Positions 1-12,081 of a stretch of 64,000 nt of DNA are shown piece after piece; position 1 is the first letter of the stretch; each line of letters begins with the position of its first letter. Below the pieces are notes generated by a model that was not told the DNA's origin, ran no database searches, and was given only the letters and a program-made list of their open reading frames with translations. This DNA is from Massospora cicadina (taxonomy: Eukaryota; Entomophthoromycota; Entomophthoromycetes; Entomophthorales; Entomophthoraceae). The position numbers and the translations under genes are program-made. The stretch lies in NCBI GenBank assembly GCA_022478985.1, contig JAKSZP010009202.1, positions 354,762 to 418,761 on the forward strand. The letters are read 5' to 3'.

Positions 1-650
1 CTCATTGAAGGGCACTGATGAATAATATGTTCCTCTTATATAAGGTTTATATTTCGCCAGCGTCTGCTACTTTGTGGACACTTTCTAATGGTGTATATAT
101 GAGCAACCTTGCTAGGATATGTTTCTCCAACCACTTACACAAAGATTTGACTAACAACTTCTGACTATGCCATGAAGGAGGCCTGAGACTCCTTGACACA
201 AGGTCCCATGCAACCTCCATTTACCAAAAGTTCATTTGACCAATAAACCATGCTACCAACTCAAAAGGAATGTGGACTAACTTGTTTACAAGTCTCTTTC
301 AGAGAACGCAGTAAGCAAGATGATATTTGATAATTAGTTACTACAATAATATGTAAGAGACTAAAGGGTGTTTTTGAGTTCTCCTAGGAAATTAAAAATA
401 TTTGAAATAGATAAAAATTATAAGAGGTTAAATTTATTAGGAAATTAGATAGTACTTATTTATAGTACTATAAAATCGTGAGTATAATTCAATGATATGA
501 AAATGTCTTTTTGGAGCTGAAATATAAAGAACTTACTATCTCAGCTTATTATGTAACTTAGAAAGTGGAATTTAAAGGAAAAGCGCTAAATTTCATGGGG
601 TTTCTAGAAAACATCAATAACTTTTAGCTTGATTAATTTAAACTTAATTA
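1..650. other. AT-rich stretch without recognised feature
   Basis: No open frame of useful length, no motif and no repeat shared with the rest of the window was found here. The stretch ends where similarity to the 5' end of LINE-B begins. Confidence 0.6.
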
Positions 651-782
651 ATGAGCTTTTTTCCCTTAACAATAACATCAGTTACTATGATTTGGTTTGA
701 ACAGCAATTTTTGATAATCACACAAGAGAGATGAGCGATTTCAACAAATCCCAATTTAACTGGGTGAAAGCTGTATTAGGCA

Positions 783-2100
783 ATGGACAAAAGGTGCGCT
801 GAAGGGCAAGAAACGCCCTGGGGGCCGGGAACTAATGCCACCAAGAAACCACAAACCAAGACACTGTCTGGGTTCGTGGAGTTCACCACAGAACAGAAAT
901 TATACATGGAAATCCAGTATGCTCAACCCCTATCAAAGGTAGATAGGATGAGCTCTGACTTTTCTGAGGGATTGATTCTCCAACTCTTTGGGAGAAAGTG
1001 GGCAAGGCACAGGCCTCCAATTTTCCCCATGTGGTGTACGTTAACATATATAACATCCACCATGGCTTGATCAATATGGGTTTTGAAACCAAAGAAGATG
1101 AAGATGCCACCGCAAAAGTCTGCTTCAAATTGCCCTCCTTAGGGCAAAGGAACTGTTCACACCGCATGCACCAGATGGAACAAAGCAAACCCTGTTTTTA
1201 AGCTCCTACAATTTGCTCCCTACCAACCTTCCCCACAAGGTAATTGAGGAGGAGCTCTGAGTTGGACTTGATGACTACAGAGAAATTAAACAACTCAAAC
1301 TATAGCGGTTTCACTTGATGCCAAATTTTTGCACAGGAAAGGCAATCACCATGATCAACCTGATCTCCAAGGAGGCTAAGGAGCTCACAAAAATCCCATG
1401 CACAGCAGTGTTAAACCTCCCAGATAGGGGAGTATCAAAGCCATCCCACATCACACTGGAATGCGCACCGCCTATCTGAAGCCATTGCAATGCATTGGGG
1501 AACAAGGAACACGCATTGCCTGTGAAGGTGGGCATTTTAGCCCCAGACTTCTGCGATGACACCATGGATGAAGTTAATAAAGACTTTGCCAAAATAATTG
1601 ACACCAGCCACCATTTTCTTTGGGGAGAGGATTGCAATACATCATCATAGACCCAGTATCACCCAAACTATGAAATATGGTACAGAAGGCCCACAAATGG
1701 GCAGTGGCCAAGGCTGAATCACTTCCAGCCTCATCCCTTAAACTCCAAAAAAATCAGGAGGACATAGAGGAAACCAACTGAGCCAACCAATCAGAACAGA
1801 ATGCCCATACTGAGGAGGACATGGAGTAAATTAACTGAGCCACCCAATCAAAGCAGAATGCTTAAGCTGAAAATTTCTCAACAATTTGACTGAATCACCA
1901 AGTGGTATCAATCAAGAGAACTTAGCAGACAATTCAGTTCCACTATAAGCGAAAATGTGGGACCCAATTATTCAAATTTGAACCCTGCAACTACAGAAAC
2001 CAATCAGTGTACTGCATCAAACCACCATGAGTCACAAGCAGAAAAATCTGATGCAAACCCTAAAAACCACAAAGCTCATGTGAAATTGACACAGGGTAAG
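783..2100 (+). pseudogene. LINE-A ORF1 remnant (nucleic-acid-binding protein)
   Basis: Scattered frames align with LINE-B ORF1. The clearest block is at 998-1200, where VVYVNIYNIHHGLINMGFET corresponds to the VYVAPHSMSRGWLDLGFES block of LINE-B. Around 1468-1530 the sequence still reads as a damaged CCHC zinc knuckle (SHCNALGNKEHA), with the first and last Cys lost. In LINEs of this layout ORF1 binds the element RNA; here it is non-functional. Several stops and frame changes interrupt it. Confidence 0.65.
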
Positions 2101-4256
2101 GGACCAGACAATGGCACATATTGAACTGGTCCATTGACATGGAACAGGTATCAGAACATGGTCGCTGGGTTAGAGCCAGACGGCCCTCTCAACTGCTCCT
2201 GAGGTTCCGCGGGTACCTCAGTGTCAAAAAGGACGTTAAACATTGTGGGAGCCAGGGCTCAAGTGTCCTAAGCCAAAAAAGCTGGACTTTTTGTGAAAAC
2301 CTCCCATGGATATCTTAGCCATCCAAGAAACCCGCTGTCTACAGGGGTAAGAGGGATCTGATCAGCCAGGGTCTCACCATCCCTATTGGTATGGAAATCC
2401 CACTGTGAGATGGTCATCCAAAATAACAAAAAAATAAAAATCACTAACTTTTCTTCATATCTGCATGGCCACATCCTGGTAGCAACATTTGCAAGCTAAG
2501 AGGACACAATCTTGATAGCACGCATCTATGCACCATAAACCGCAGCTGAGATGAAACAATTTCTCAAAACTGTCCCAACACTCACCCTCCCACCAGATAC
2601 CATCCTGTTGGGTAACTTCAACTGCTGGGATAACCCCAACATGGACCAATGGCCTAACCCAAGTGGATACCCACTGGGGCACATCAAATTCTGCGCAATG
2701 AAGGCATCCCTTAGCCTACACAATACCCTCCCCCAGGTCACCACTCCTTCCCCACAGAACCGCCCCAACATACATGAGGGAACGCTCATCTCAATGAGCC
2801 GCATCAACTACATCCTCACCTCAAAAACACACTGCCCAAACATCTCCAACTTCTCAACAAAAAGATCAATTTCTCTGACCACCGACTCATTTTGGTGCAG
2901 CTCTCACCAACCCAAACTCCTGCACAGGCGTCTAACTGAAGAAAGCTACACATGGAAAACATAAAATTACCCAAAATATCTGAATGGGTCAAACATGATG
3001 CCATGAACCCAAAATTGGAAACCCCAGTCAAAGCAGATACTATCAAAACATGAGCAAATTTTAATGCCAAACTAATAAGTAAACTCGCCATCTCGCCTCA
3101 CATAAGTACACCGCCAACACAGCCACAAGTAGGTGCACCTTGGCGGAACTGGACCACCTCGAGATCAACACCACAAAGTCTGGCTATAGCCCCAACTGGG
3201 GGCGCAAATGGGTAGGAATATCTGCCTGCCTAAACGCCCTAATCTTTGAACACCAGCAAAGATCAAAGTATTGAGAAAAGTTAGTTCATAAAAGAAGGTA
3301 AAACCTTCTCAATATAATTCTTCTGCCAATTTAACTCCCGTGGCAACCAGCCTGCATGCACACAGGTCTGCGTAAATAATGGCACCGTGTCAACTGACCC
3401 AGCGGAGGTCAAGGCGGAAGTACACCTCTACTACACTGCACTATACTGTGAAACCTCACCTGACCCAAAGAATTAAAGATTTTATACATACCGCCAGAAT
3501 ACAAAATATTTTGCTGGACTATAGCATCCTAAACCTAATCACACAGGAGGAGCTTAGGGGACACAGTCTGCAATGAACCACGTAGGAAATGCCCAGGGCC
3601 TGATGGGATACCCTACGAATTCTACAAAAAATACTTTAATTAAATAGCCCCCTCCTCTTGGCATTAATGAACCAAAGTCTGCTGGAGACACGCCTCCTTC
3701 CTGGTGGCCAGGACTCCTATGTTATAACCCTGTTTAAGAAGGGTGACAAAATAGACCTGGGCAACTGGAGCTTAATTGCACTCTCTAACACTGATACAAA
3801 ACTACTTACAAAAATTTTAGCAGCCAGATTAGGCACAATAGCCTCCAAATTCCTGTCACCCAATCAGTTTGGGTTCATACCAGGGCGTCAAATCTGGACC
3901 AATATACACTCTGTCGCCAACATATATCAGTCCAAAGCAACTGGAGCCCTAGTATTCCTAGACCAGGAGAAGGCATATGACTGCATTAGTTGGCCGTACT
4001 TGAAGGAATGCCTAAGCGCCTTCAAACTCCCACCCAGATCTAAAAACTGGGCGATGATCATTACAGAATCTGCAACCATGGCTGCATGCGGCCCTGGATT
4101 CCTAACTAACAAGATCACACCACACAGAGGGCTCAAACAAGGTGATCCCCTCAGCCCACTGCTGAATAAATTCAGTTTTTATTCACTCCTTCGCATAGCT
4201 GACTCATGCCTCATGGGCATAACTGCATAAGGTCAACCAACAATAAAGATACTAGA
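2100..4256 (+). pseudogene. LINE-A ORF2, 5' part: endonuclease and reverse transcriptase up to the FADD box
   Basis: Endonuclease motifs are visible: DILAIQETRC near 2308-2337, and LLGNFNCW near 2608-2632, where the family has GDxN, so the Asp is now Asn. The RT follows in one good frame at 3658-4230 with KKGDKIDLGNWS, NQFGFIPGRQIW, LVFLDQEKAYD and RGLKQGDPLSPLL, motifs of LINE RT blocks. The frame then reads towards the catalytic box, but the next codons lie 13.1 kb downstream at 17404, because G1 inserted there. Stops and indels show that it is dead independently of the insertion. Confidence 0.8.
4252..4256. repeat. Target-site duplication CTAGA, left copy (G1)
   Basis: CTAGA lies directly before the G1 left LTR and again at 17399-17403 directly after the right LTR. 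Five bases is the usual size for Ty3/Gypsy integration. Confidence 0.85.
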
Positions 4257-5557
4257 CGTTGGGGTTTTTTGCCCATATTCCCAGCAAGCTAGATTACCAG
4301 GAATCGCTAGGGGATAATTCCCTAATGTGAGGTGAATTGGAAATCAGTTGACCCTGATTTTGGGGTAACTATGTTTGGGGGATTTTATTCTATTTGCCTG
4401 GACGGATCCATCTAAGATTGATACAGACAAATGCTTAAATCTCGTTGGGCAGAGTTGCCATTGAAATAGGGGTATCTGATAGTTGATTAACTATCAGGTG
4501 TACCAATTGGTTTTTGTTTGGGTTTCATCACTAACAAGTCAGGAATTTAAGTAGTAAGTTGTGAGGCGAGTGATGCCACCTGCAACTAGTGAATCAATCA
4601 ATTTGTTAATGACCTGCCTTAATGGGTAACAAGTCCCATTACCTAAGCAGGTCGCTTGTCAAATATGGTTGGTTTTCTTGGATTGAGAGGAAAACGTTAG
4701 GGACAAGTTTTATGACTCTTTCCATTTTATGCCTCGAGGATGTCCAATGATTGAGTCCTAGCCAGGATGGGGAAGACCATCGCTGCCATGACGAGGATGG
4801 GTGATTCAATGGAAACTGCTGCCATCTCATTGAAGAAGTGTCAACCGAGGGTTGGACGCCAAATCCTCACCATAAATTCCTAGAATTCACTAATAAAAAA
4901 CCACATTTTAAAACACATTTTGGAAGAAATAAAGATCAGCTTGACTTTTCCATTTGGTTTCACCCATCCTGGACTTGATACAGGTGATAAGGATTTAAAA
5001 GGCTAGGTGGACCAGGATCCTTGTATGGCAGAAACCAGAAAAGACAACAGTAGTTTAGTACAGAGTTTAACAGAGTTTAGTAAAGAGTATATAGTAGATA
5101 TTCCAGCTCAAGTAATCATTATCAGCATCCATTTGTTCTATTCTTTCTCAGGGATTTTATTGCTGTGTGCAAAAATTGGGAGACTCTTTAAGGAAAAGAG
5201 TAAGGATCTGAGCGGAGATCCAGAGAAGAGCAGAAATAAATTGGGGATTGTTGTTGACTGTGTGCCAAACTGGAGAAACTGTCAACGAGAATCTAAGAGA
5301 AGATTGGGTTAGACAGTACAAGGGAACGAATCCCTATTTTGAGACATCACAAGTATTTTGAGCAGAAATACTGGCCAAGCGTTGGGCTAAGATCTAGGAC
5401 TTCCATTTAACTATGTATAATAGTTGACATACTATTATCTTTAATTATATCAAATATCATACAACGTGGATGAATTGTAAAAAATCTGAACCTGTGCAAT
5501 TAATAAGCTTATAGGGTTTATTGTCTGAAAAGTAATCAATCCCAATAAATTTTTACA
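4257..5557 (+). repeat. G1 5' LTR
   Basis: It starts CGTTGGGG (the other copy starts TGTTGGG, so the terminal T is mutated here) and ends TTTTTACA. It matches 11549-12081, 15205-15700 and 17131-17398 in that order. It contains a perfect 9-bp hairpin at 4476-4497. Confidence 0.88.
4476..4497. repeat. Perfect hairpin in G1 LTR
   Basis: CTGATAGTT and AACTATCAG pair around a GATT loop. The same 22 bases are unchanged in the other LTR at 11766-11787, although the flanks differ. A role in RNA structure or as a protein site is inference. Confidence 0.75.
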
Positions 5558-5560
5558 AAG

Positions 5561-5578
5561 TGGTGCTCACTACAGGGG
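5561..5578 (+). promoter_or_regulatory. G1 primer-binding site
   Basis: TGGTGCTCACTACAGGGG begins three bases after the 5' LTR. It starts with TGG, the complement of a tRNA CCA end, as expected for minus-strand priming. The first ten bases equal the site in the small LTR element at 13991-14004. The tRNA was not identified. Confidence 0.65.
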
Positions 5579-6500
5579 TGTAGTTGAGTAGAAGAACATG
5601 ATGTCATATGAAGATGTTTGCAATATAAGCAATAAGTTACTGAGGAAAGTAACGTTATTGAAGACAGAACATGAAGTGGATTAAGTTTATTGGCGTTCAC
5701 CCAGCTACAAAGTGGAGCTCCAAGTGAAGATAACTAAAGATACTCAATATTTGGGAAAAGGGCTTGGAGTTAAGATATGGAACTATCTAGTACTGCAAGA
5801 AAACCTGTTCCACCTGACATCTACCTGAGATGAAGAGAATCATCAGGGCCAACTTGGCTTGAAATTGGATCCACTTGAAATAGTCCAGAGGAACAGCAGG
5901 ATCAACTCACTCTGAAATTGGGTCCACTTTAAATATTCCTTAGGAGTGTTTGTTTAGATGAGGCATTGGATGAAATAGGAAGCAATCATTTAAGAGGACT
6001 GGATTGTCATACTAATGAAGATATGAAGTCAAAACAGGAAACGTTAGATCAAAGATAGTGGAGAGAATCGTTTTATTCATTAAAACTCAACCAATGATCA
6101 GAAGTTGCTGGAGACAAGTTCATCAATTCAAGACAAGATTGGATGAACCTAACGAGGCCAGAACGCCCTGTGTAATTAAGGGATCGTTTACAGATCAACC
6201 GGTGGAATTATTTTTAATGTGTTGAATGGCCACAAAGGCCAAAAATCGTTTTTGAGAAAACTATCTGAGCAATTGAACGGAACTGTTGACTAATAAGATA
6301 CAAAGATTATAAGCATAAGTTGCCAAAATATGAGATTAGGACCTGTTATATGAATTTCCAGTTGGGATAAAAGGCCTAATATATTCAAAAGTATTGCCAA
6401 AGTTGGCAAGTGTAGCCTATATGTAAGAGACAGCGCTACTGGTCATATAGTGAAGAAAGTCAATACTAAAATTGGAAGTATTGGACCTAAGAGAAAATAG
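5579..6500 (+). pseudogene. G1 gag/protease region, heavily decayed
   Basis: By position, between the PBS and the pol leader, this should hold gag and protease. No frame stays open, and I could not find a zinc knuckle or a D[ST]G protease box. The call rests only on element layout. It is also shorter than a normal gag plus protease region, so part may be deleted. Confidence 0.35.
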
Positions 6501-6509
6501 TTACAATTT

Positions 6510-6740
6510 TCCCAGCGGACCTCTGAACCATTAAATGGGCATGTCCTGAGTTTTGGTCAAGTCCCAGAAGAGGACCACTGAACCAAATAAATGTTCAAAT
6601 CTTAAGAGGATAAGATTTTGAACCATGATAACTGGTAGGTTAGAGTATACCTAGGAACCAGTTTGGATGAAGGGGAAAAGAAGGACCTCTGAACCATATT
6701 GTAGGTTAAAAGTCCCAATGCAAAAAGAAAAATCAAAAAA
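6510..6740 (+). repeat. Repeat cluster with motif GGACCWCTGAACCA, left
   Basis: The 14-base motif occurs near 6515, 6570 and 6688, in a longer unit that also contains CTGGTAGG and GAACCAGTTTGG. A related cluster lies at 9535-9720 after the integrase. Parts of the unit can fold: the GGAC and GTCC ends, and AACCA with TGGTT, pair in the right-hand copy. Confidence 0.7.
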
Positions 6741-6839
6741 TATGTAAAAATATAAAATATTAAAAAATTGATCTAATTGGTCCATGAATTTCAGACCTAA
6801 GAAGTAACAAGAAATCCCAACAGCTGAACTGAGGAAATC

Positions 6840-7995
6840 ACCGATTTTGGGACCCTCAATGAGATAGAATTACTGGCTGGGGTAACTGCAAGTATTAATC
6901 TATTGGTTGATTAAGAGCAACTCGCTGATCTTATGGAAAGACAGCAAGAGGAGAGACTCTAATTGTTTGTAAAGTATCAGGAAGTATTTGCCCAGGATGA
7001 CCACAATTTGGGATGCGCGAGAAATGTGATACACAAGGTTGATACTGGGGATTATCTGCCAATCAGGATGAGGCCAATTTGACAGTCAAAGGTGACTGAG
7101 AGGAGGCTTCTCATCAGAATGCGGATGGCTTATCATGGTTACTAATGGTTCAGATGGTATATCAGCTGGCAGATGAGTTATTCCAGAGAATGGTTGACAG
7201 AGAAATTGGGAATGAGCCACAAGAAATACAAGGTGCGCTTCAAAAAGCAATGAAAATACTGAGACCATGGATGGACAAGTGTTTAAGACAATTAACAGGA
7301 AGCGGTTACTATTCCCAAAGCTGTCAAAAAGAGCAGCTATTGTTCAAGCCGCTCATAAGGTTGTCAGGCATGTAGGCCTGAGAAAAACAACTGACCATAT
7401 TTGGCAGTACTACTACTGGGAGTCAATCAACCATGATGTCACCGACTATCTAGCTTCTTGTGTGGAGTTTCAGCTGCACAAGCCACATAAGAATACAACT
7501 GAATACTTACTGGTCTGCCCTGGATTTGCTTGGCATATGGTGTCCATTTTTTGATGGGACTGCTGACGATGAGCACAGGGGGAGTCAAGTACATAATAGT
7601 TGTGATTGATCATCTGATGAGATAGGTCAAGATGAAGGCCCTGGCAAAAATAGATGCAACCAGTACAGTGGAGTTCATCCTGGATCAAGAAGTATACCAA
7701 CATGGATGCTCACAGGTCCTGCTGAGTGACAATGGGACAAATTTCACATCTCATGTGATCCTGCAATTAAATGAAATAATGGGGGATCCAAGGAGTCATA
7801 CTTTACCCTACCAGCTGGAGACAAACAGACTAATGGAATGAGTAAATGGAACACTGGCCATGACGCTGAGGAAGCTGTTCACAGAGAAAACTTCTGCACA
7901 GGGAATGTACCTGAGTTCAGTGACATTTGCCTACAATATCAGTCATTGTATGGCGATGGGAAAAACGCCTTTTGAATTGATATATGGGAGGAAGG
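6840..7995 (+). pseudogene. G1 pol remnant: RT leader joined to integrase (RT and RNase H missing)
   Basis: At 6968-7080 the frame reads YQEVFAQDDHNLGCARNVIH and then KVDTGDYLPIRMRP. This is the Ty3/Gypsy block just before the RT, where the template-primer domain begins. RT and RNase H should follow, about 1.5 kb, but integrase sequence begins almost at once. The H2C2 zinc finger reads HKVVRHVGLRKTTDHIWQ and later C-V-E-F-Q-L-H-K. The core has VVIDHLMR, HGCSQVLLSDNGTNF (second catalytic Asp) and LMExVNGTLAMTLRKL (Glu). The end, KTPFELIYGRK, is cut by the solo LTR at 7996. Many in-frame stops are present. Confidence 0.8.
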
Positions 7996-9133
7996 TGTAA
8001 GTCCCAGTGAACATCCTCTAGGTGTCAATCAGGCCATCTTTCCATTTCCAAGCAAGAAGGTACTGAAGAGGATGGCCATACCCCTCGTTACTCAGGGCGA
8101 TCTCGCTCACATGGTATACAAGTGCTGGGTAACAGCCCTTCCACTTTGGATCCCATTTCTGGTACCCACACTCACCTCAGCAGAACTGTTATGAGAAATC
8201 AGTGAAATCTGTGCTGAGATCGCTAAAATGGAGTTGATCGCAACTATTTTAGTGGCAATCAGCCTGATACTCAGATTTAAATGGTCAAAAGGTATGAAGA
8301 CCAATCTATCAAAGGAATGCCCAATAATTGCGATTTGGTTAACACAATGATCAAAAAAATTCCCCCTCCCAAATCTGTCAGGTATCACCCCTGATGGCAG
8401 GTAATAGCATCAGGCACCATTGTTAAGGTTTTGAAGCTTCCTCTGGCAAATTGGGTGTTGCGCCTGATGCAATGCCACTGACTGAATGAACAGTCCAGCA
8501 ACTGTAGCACAGGCAGGTTGGGCGTCCCAAACCCATTCCCAACCAAATGGGTACACCCATATGTGCGGTGGTTTTGGAGGATTCCTGCCGCTTGTTGGGC
8601 TAAATGCAGTCACTTCAACTATTGGAAATGTAGCTGAGCTTTGGTTCAGACGTTTGAGCTCAAACTGACCGCAACTTGGCCTGCTGCCAAACTTTGCAAT
8701 GTTGGTCCCCAGGGAACTGACCCGTCCATTCCTGAATAATTTACCACTTAGGTTGAACTGACTGAAACTCAGCCCGCTGCCAAATTTTGCAATGTCAGTT
8801 CCCAGGGAACTAACCCGCCCATTTCCCAAATAATTCGCCACTTAGGTTAAACTTGCAGAACCTGATCCCAGCTTGTTTTCCCTCAAAATTGATGACTATA
8901 TAATCAGGTGCATTGTACTGAGAAAATTGTTGGTCAATTCTCCTTCCTTAAATTTCCCAATAAAAACAATTTCCCCCAAAATCCCATTTTTATTTGTTAA
9001 AAAGTTAAGCTCCCTTCCAGTTCCATACTTGTCATACCAGCAGCAGTGCCTCCGGCATTCCGATTTGCTATTTGGATGCTCTGGCATCTGGGATGGCAGG
9101 CCAGTCTAATTCTTACTTGCTGTTCACCTAATA
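7996..9133 (+). repeat. Solo LTR C1 inserted in G1 integrase
   Basis: It begins TGTAAGTCCCAG, ends near CACCTAATA and is flanked on both sides by GAAGG (7991-7995 and 9134-9138). It matches 15701-17125 for most of its length. Removing it with one GAAGG rejoins the integrase frame (YGRK before, ATLLPI after). No internal region is present, so it is a solo LTR left by LTR-LTR recombination. The strand is set by the TG...A ends only and could be the reverse. Confidence 0.82.
8664..8853. repeat. Tandem duplication (about 2 x 95 bp) inside LTR C1
   Basis: Units 8664-8760 and 8761-8853 share the blocks CTGCCAAA, TTTGCAATGT, CCCAGGGAACT and CCACTTAGGTT. The sister LTR at 15701-17125 has only one unit, near 16370-16470. 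Confidence 0.75.
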
Positions 9134-9138
9134 GAAGG

Positions 9139-9515
9139 CCACATTGCTACCAATTTAATATTTGGTGGTGGAACCAACATTGAGGATGATTGCCAAGCAG
9201 TACCTAAATTGATTGACAAATATCTTGATCAAAATGCAATTAAAAGCATTTTATACAACTTTGCAAAAAAAGATATGAGTGAAAATAGTGGACAATAAGA
9301 ACTGACGAACCTTATCAGAATACTGAATAGGCAAAAGAGCTGCCTATTGAGATACACATGGTTTCAGGAGAAAAAACAAACTGGATCATTGTGGTCAGGT
9401 ACATTTGAGAATATTGCAAGACAGCGATGGACGCCTACTCCATCAAGAACCTCTTGGATGGAATAGTAGTAAATTGAGTCCATGCATAGTATTTGAAGCG
9501 ATGGATCAATAAAAA
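9139..9515 (+). pseudogene. G1 integrase C-terminus
   Basis: This continues the integrase interrupted at 7995. The frame reads ATLLPI, then a basic helical stretch, and near 9450-9510 LLDGIVVN followed by VHAxYLKRW, which fits the end of the Ty3/Gypsy integrase C-terminal domain (a short turn, then a VH..LK block). Stops are present. No chromodomain follows. Confidence 0.62.
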
Positions 9516-9534
9516 ATTTAACAAAAAAAGATCT

Positions 9535-9720
9535 CCTGAAGGACCACTGAACCATTAAGTTGGTTATGTCCTAATGATTAGGTCAAGACAGAAAAAGGAC
9601 TTCTGAACCATAGAAAACTGGTAGGTCTAAGAATATCTATGATCCAGTTTGGGGGGAAAAATAAAAATATGGACAGCTGGACCAAAACAAGGTCAAGTTC
9701 CATGAAAAAAAGAAGAAAAA
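9535..9720 (+). repeat. Repeat cluster with motif GGACCWCTGAACCA, right
   Basis: Motif copies lie near 9540 and 9598. The 50-110 bp context, including AACTGGTAGGT and CCAGTTTGG, matches the cluster at 6510-6740. The two clusters bracket the pol remnant of G1. Confidence 0.7.
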
Positions 9721-11530
9721 TAAAAAATTAATTAAAATATTGGAAAAAAAGATTATAAAACCTCATAGAAAAAAACCAAAACCACTATAATTTTTATTTT
9801 TTATTGATTATCCTCAATTTAGGGATTATTTCGCCTATGTCACCTCTTGGGGGAGGGAGAATGGATCACAGTAGGAGTGAATAGCCCATCAAAATATATG
9901 TGAGATTGGACGCTTGTGAGGGCTAAACCTACACAAAACCAAGTTAGTTGAGTAGACGCAGATCCCTACAAGAAAGCGACTAGGGGAAGGGAAATTGAAA
10001 TGTTGGAAGAAGCCAAATGTGATATCCTATAGCGGGAGGAAAGCAACAGTATAAAAGAGGCTTTCATAAAATAACCCCAAGTAATCCTGATATGGTACTG
10101 GAGCCAGAAGATTAGTCTTGAGCGCTTGCCAACGGGCTTAATCAAGAACACCGAACATATGGGCTGGCAGAAAACAAGGGATACTAGATGGGGGTTTTCA
10201 AATCATGCCCCTATTAAAACCATCAGCGGAAGATACTGAAGGGACGTGACAGAAATTAGACAGTCATGCAAGGAGTGAATAGCATCCTGCAAGTAATAAA
10301 TACGAGCTTCTTGGAAGCTGAAGCAGAAGGAGCGATGGAAGCTGGGAGAGGCTGGAAGATTTGTGGCCCAACTTCGAAGAGCTTAGCCAGCAAAGCAAAG
10401 AGCATAAGTGGCGATATCCCAATCTAGGATGCTCTCAAGATTGGAAGGATTCAGTGCTATGGATAAAGCCTCACTGACTTGGGCCCTTAATTATGCGTAG
10501 GGGAGTTTGAAATGAATGTTGTTGCCAATGGTGAGTTCAGTGGCCAAGACAGCTGGCTTGTAGTATTGACTGAGTCAGAAGAGGAACTATGGAAGCAAGT
10601 CCAACCTGGCAAGGAAGGAACGATCAAGAGCAAAGGGCATTATTTCAGGAACATCAACGATGATGTTCAGCGTATCTGCAAAAGGAGCCAAATCCAGGAG
10701 AGTTAAGATCTAACTCTGGAATAGATGACAGAGGAAGAATTAGCCATGAATCATTTGAGACAATTGCTAGCCTGGTTTCAGTAGGTTGGTTACCATTTCC
10801 AGTAATTACACAGAAGGACTAGCCACTGGTGCCAGACTAGGCATATGAGTCCTGGAAGGGCCGTATAAGAGGTTTTGTCACACAGCCTGACTCATCTTCT
10901 GGAAGAGCCAAAGATCTTGATCAGACAAACTGTTGAGCAGCTGTTGGTACCAAAACTCAGAATTTGACATATGAGCTGGATGAGAGGGGGATGTCAAACT
11001 TATATGATAGTTGACATTATGCACTCTACAATCAATTAAGCTTTAATTTCAAAGAAATTAATCTCAAAATTAATGGGATAAGCTCTCCAGAGAAGAATTA
11101 AGAATAATATGAGCAAGAGGTTATAATAAGAAAATAACAAGGGTGTACATAAATGAGAATTCTTATGCGGGCTGCAAAACAAACATTGACAGCAAGAGTA
11201 TACTGTTGAAGATAAGGAGAAAATTAGGAAATTGTAGATCCTGGACTAAGAATACTGAATATGACAGTGGATAATATGCCCTGATGGGGGGAACTGGATC
11301 CTGGGATTAATATCATCATAAGTAAATTGATCAGCCCAGCATGACAGTAGATCATGGGACCACGCTCTATGTAGGCAGTTGTGAGGAAGAAGAGGAAGAG
11401 AGCTGTATGCCAAAGGTCATCCCGAGCAGCATTGAGTATCAACAAGTGTACTCTGCTTGAACCAATGAAGTACTTGACCAGGTGTCCAAAGCGGTGTTCC
11501 CATGCCCCAGTCCTTTTCTTGCTGGAAATC
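9721..11530 (+). pseudogene. G1 post-pol region with a decayed third frame
   Basis: About 1.8 kb separates the integrase end from the PPT, more than a simple Ty3/Gypsy element needs. One frame from about 10020 to 10706 has few stops for its length and ends in an open 64-codon stretch (10512-10706, acidic then basic: LTESEEELWKQ, KEGTIKSKGHYF). I recognise no family. It could be a lost extra ORF in envelope position, a captured fragment, or displaced gag. Confidence 0.35.
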
Positions 11531-11532
11531 TA

Positions 11533-11548
11533 GGCAAGAGGAGGGATT
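11533..11548 (+). promoter_or_regulatory. G1 polypurine tract
   Basis: GGCAAGAGGAGGGA is directly upstream of the 3' LTR start at 11549, the position used to prime plus-strand DNA synthesis. Confidence 0.7.
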
Positions 11549-12081
11549 TGTTGGGATCTTTGCCCATATTCCCAGCCAGATAGATTACCAGAAATCTCTC
11601 AGGGATAATCTCCTAATGCGAGGTGAATTGGAAATCAGTTGAACCTGATTTTGGGGTAACTATGTTTGGGGATTTTAAGTTATTTGCTTGGTCAGATACA
11701 TTAGGGATCAATCTGGATAAATGCTTTAGATCTCGTTGGCAGAGTTGCCAATGAAATAGGGGCATCTGATAGTTGATTAACTATCAGGTGTATGATTGGG
11801 ATTGGTCAGGTTTCATCACCAACAAATCAGGAATTTAAGTAGTAAATTGTGAGGCGATTGATGCCACCTGCAACTAGCAAATTAATAGTTGGTTTGTGAC
11901 CTGCCTTAGTGGGTAACAAGTCCCATTACCTAAGCAGATCGCTTGCCAAATATGGTTGGTTTTCTTGGATCAAGAGAAAAACATTAGGGGTATGTTTTCT
12001 GACTCTTTCCATTTTAGGTCTCAAGGATGTCCAATGATGGAATCCTAGCCAGGATGGGAAGACCATTGCTGCTATGATTAG

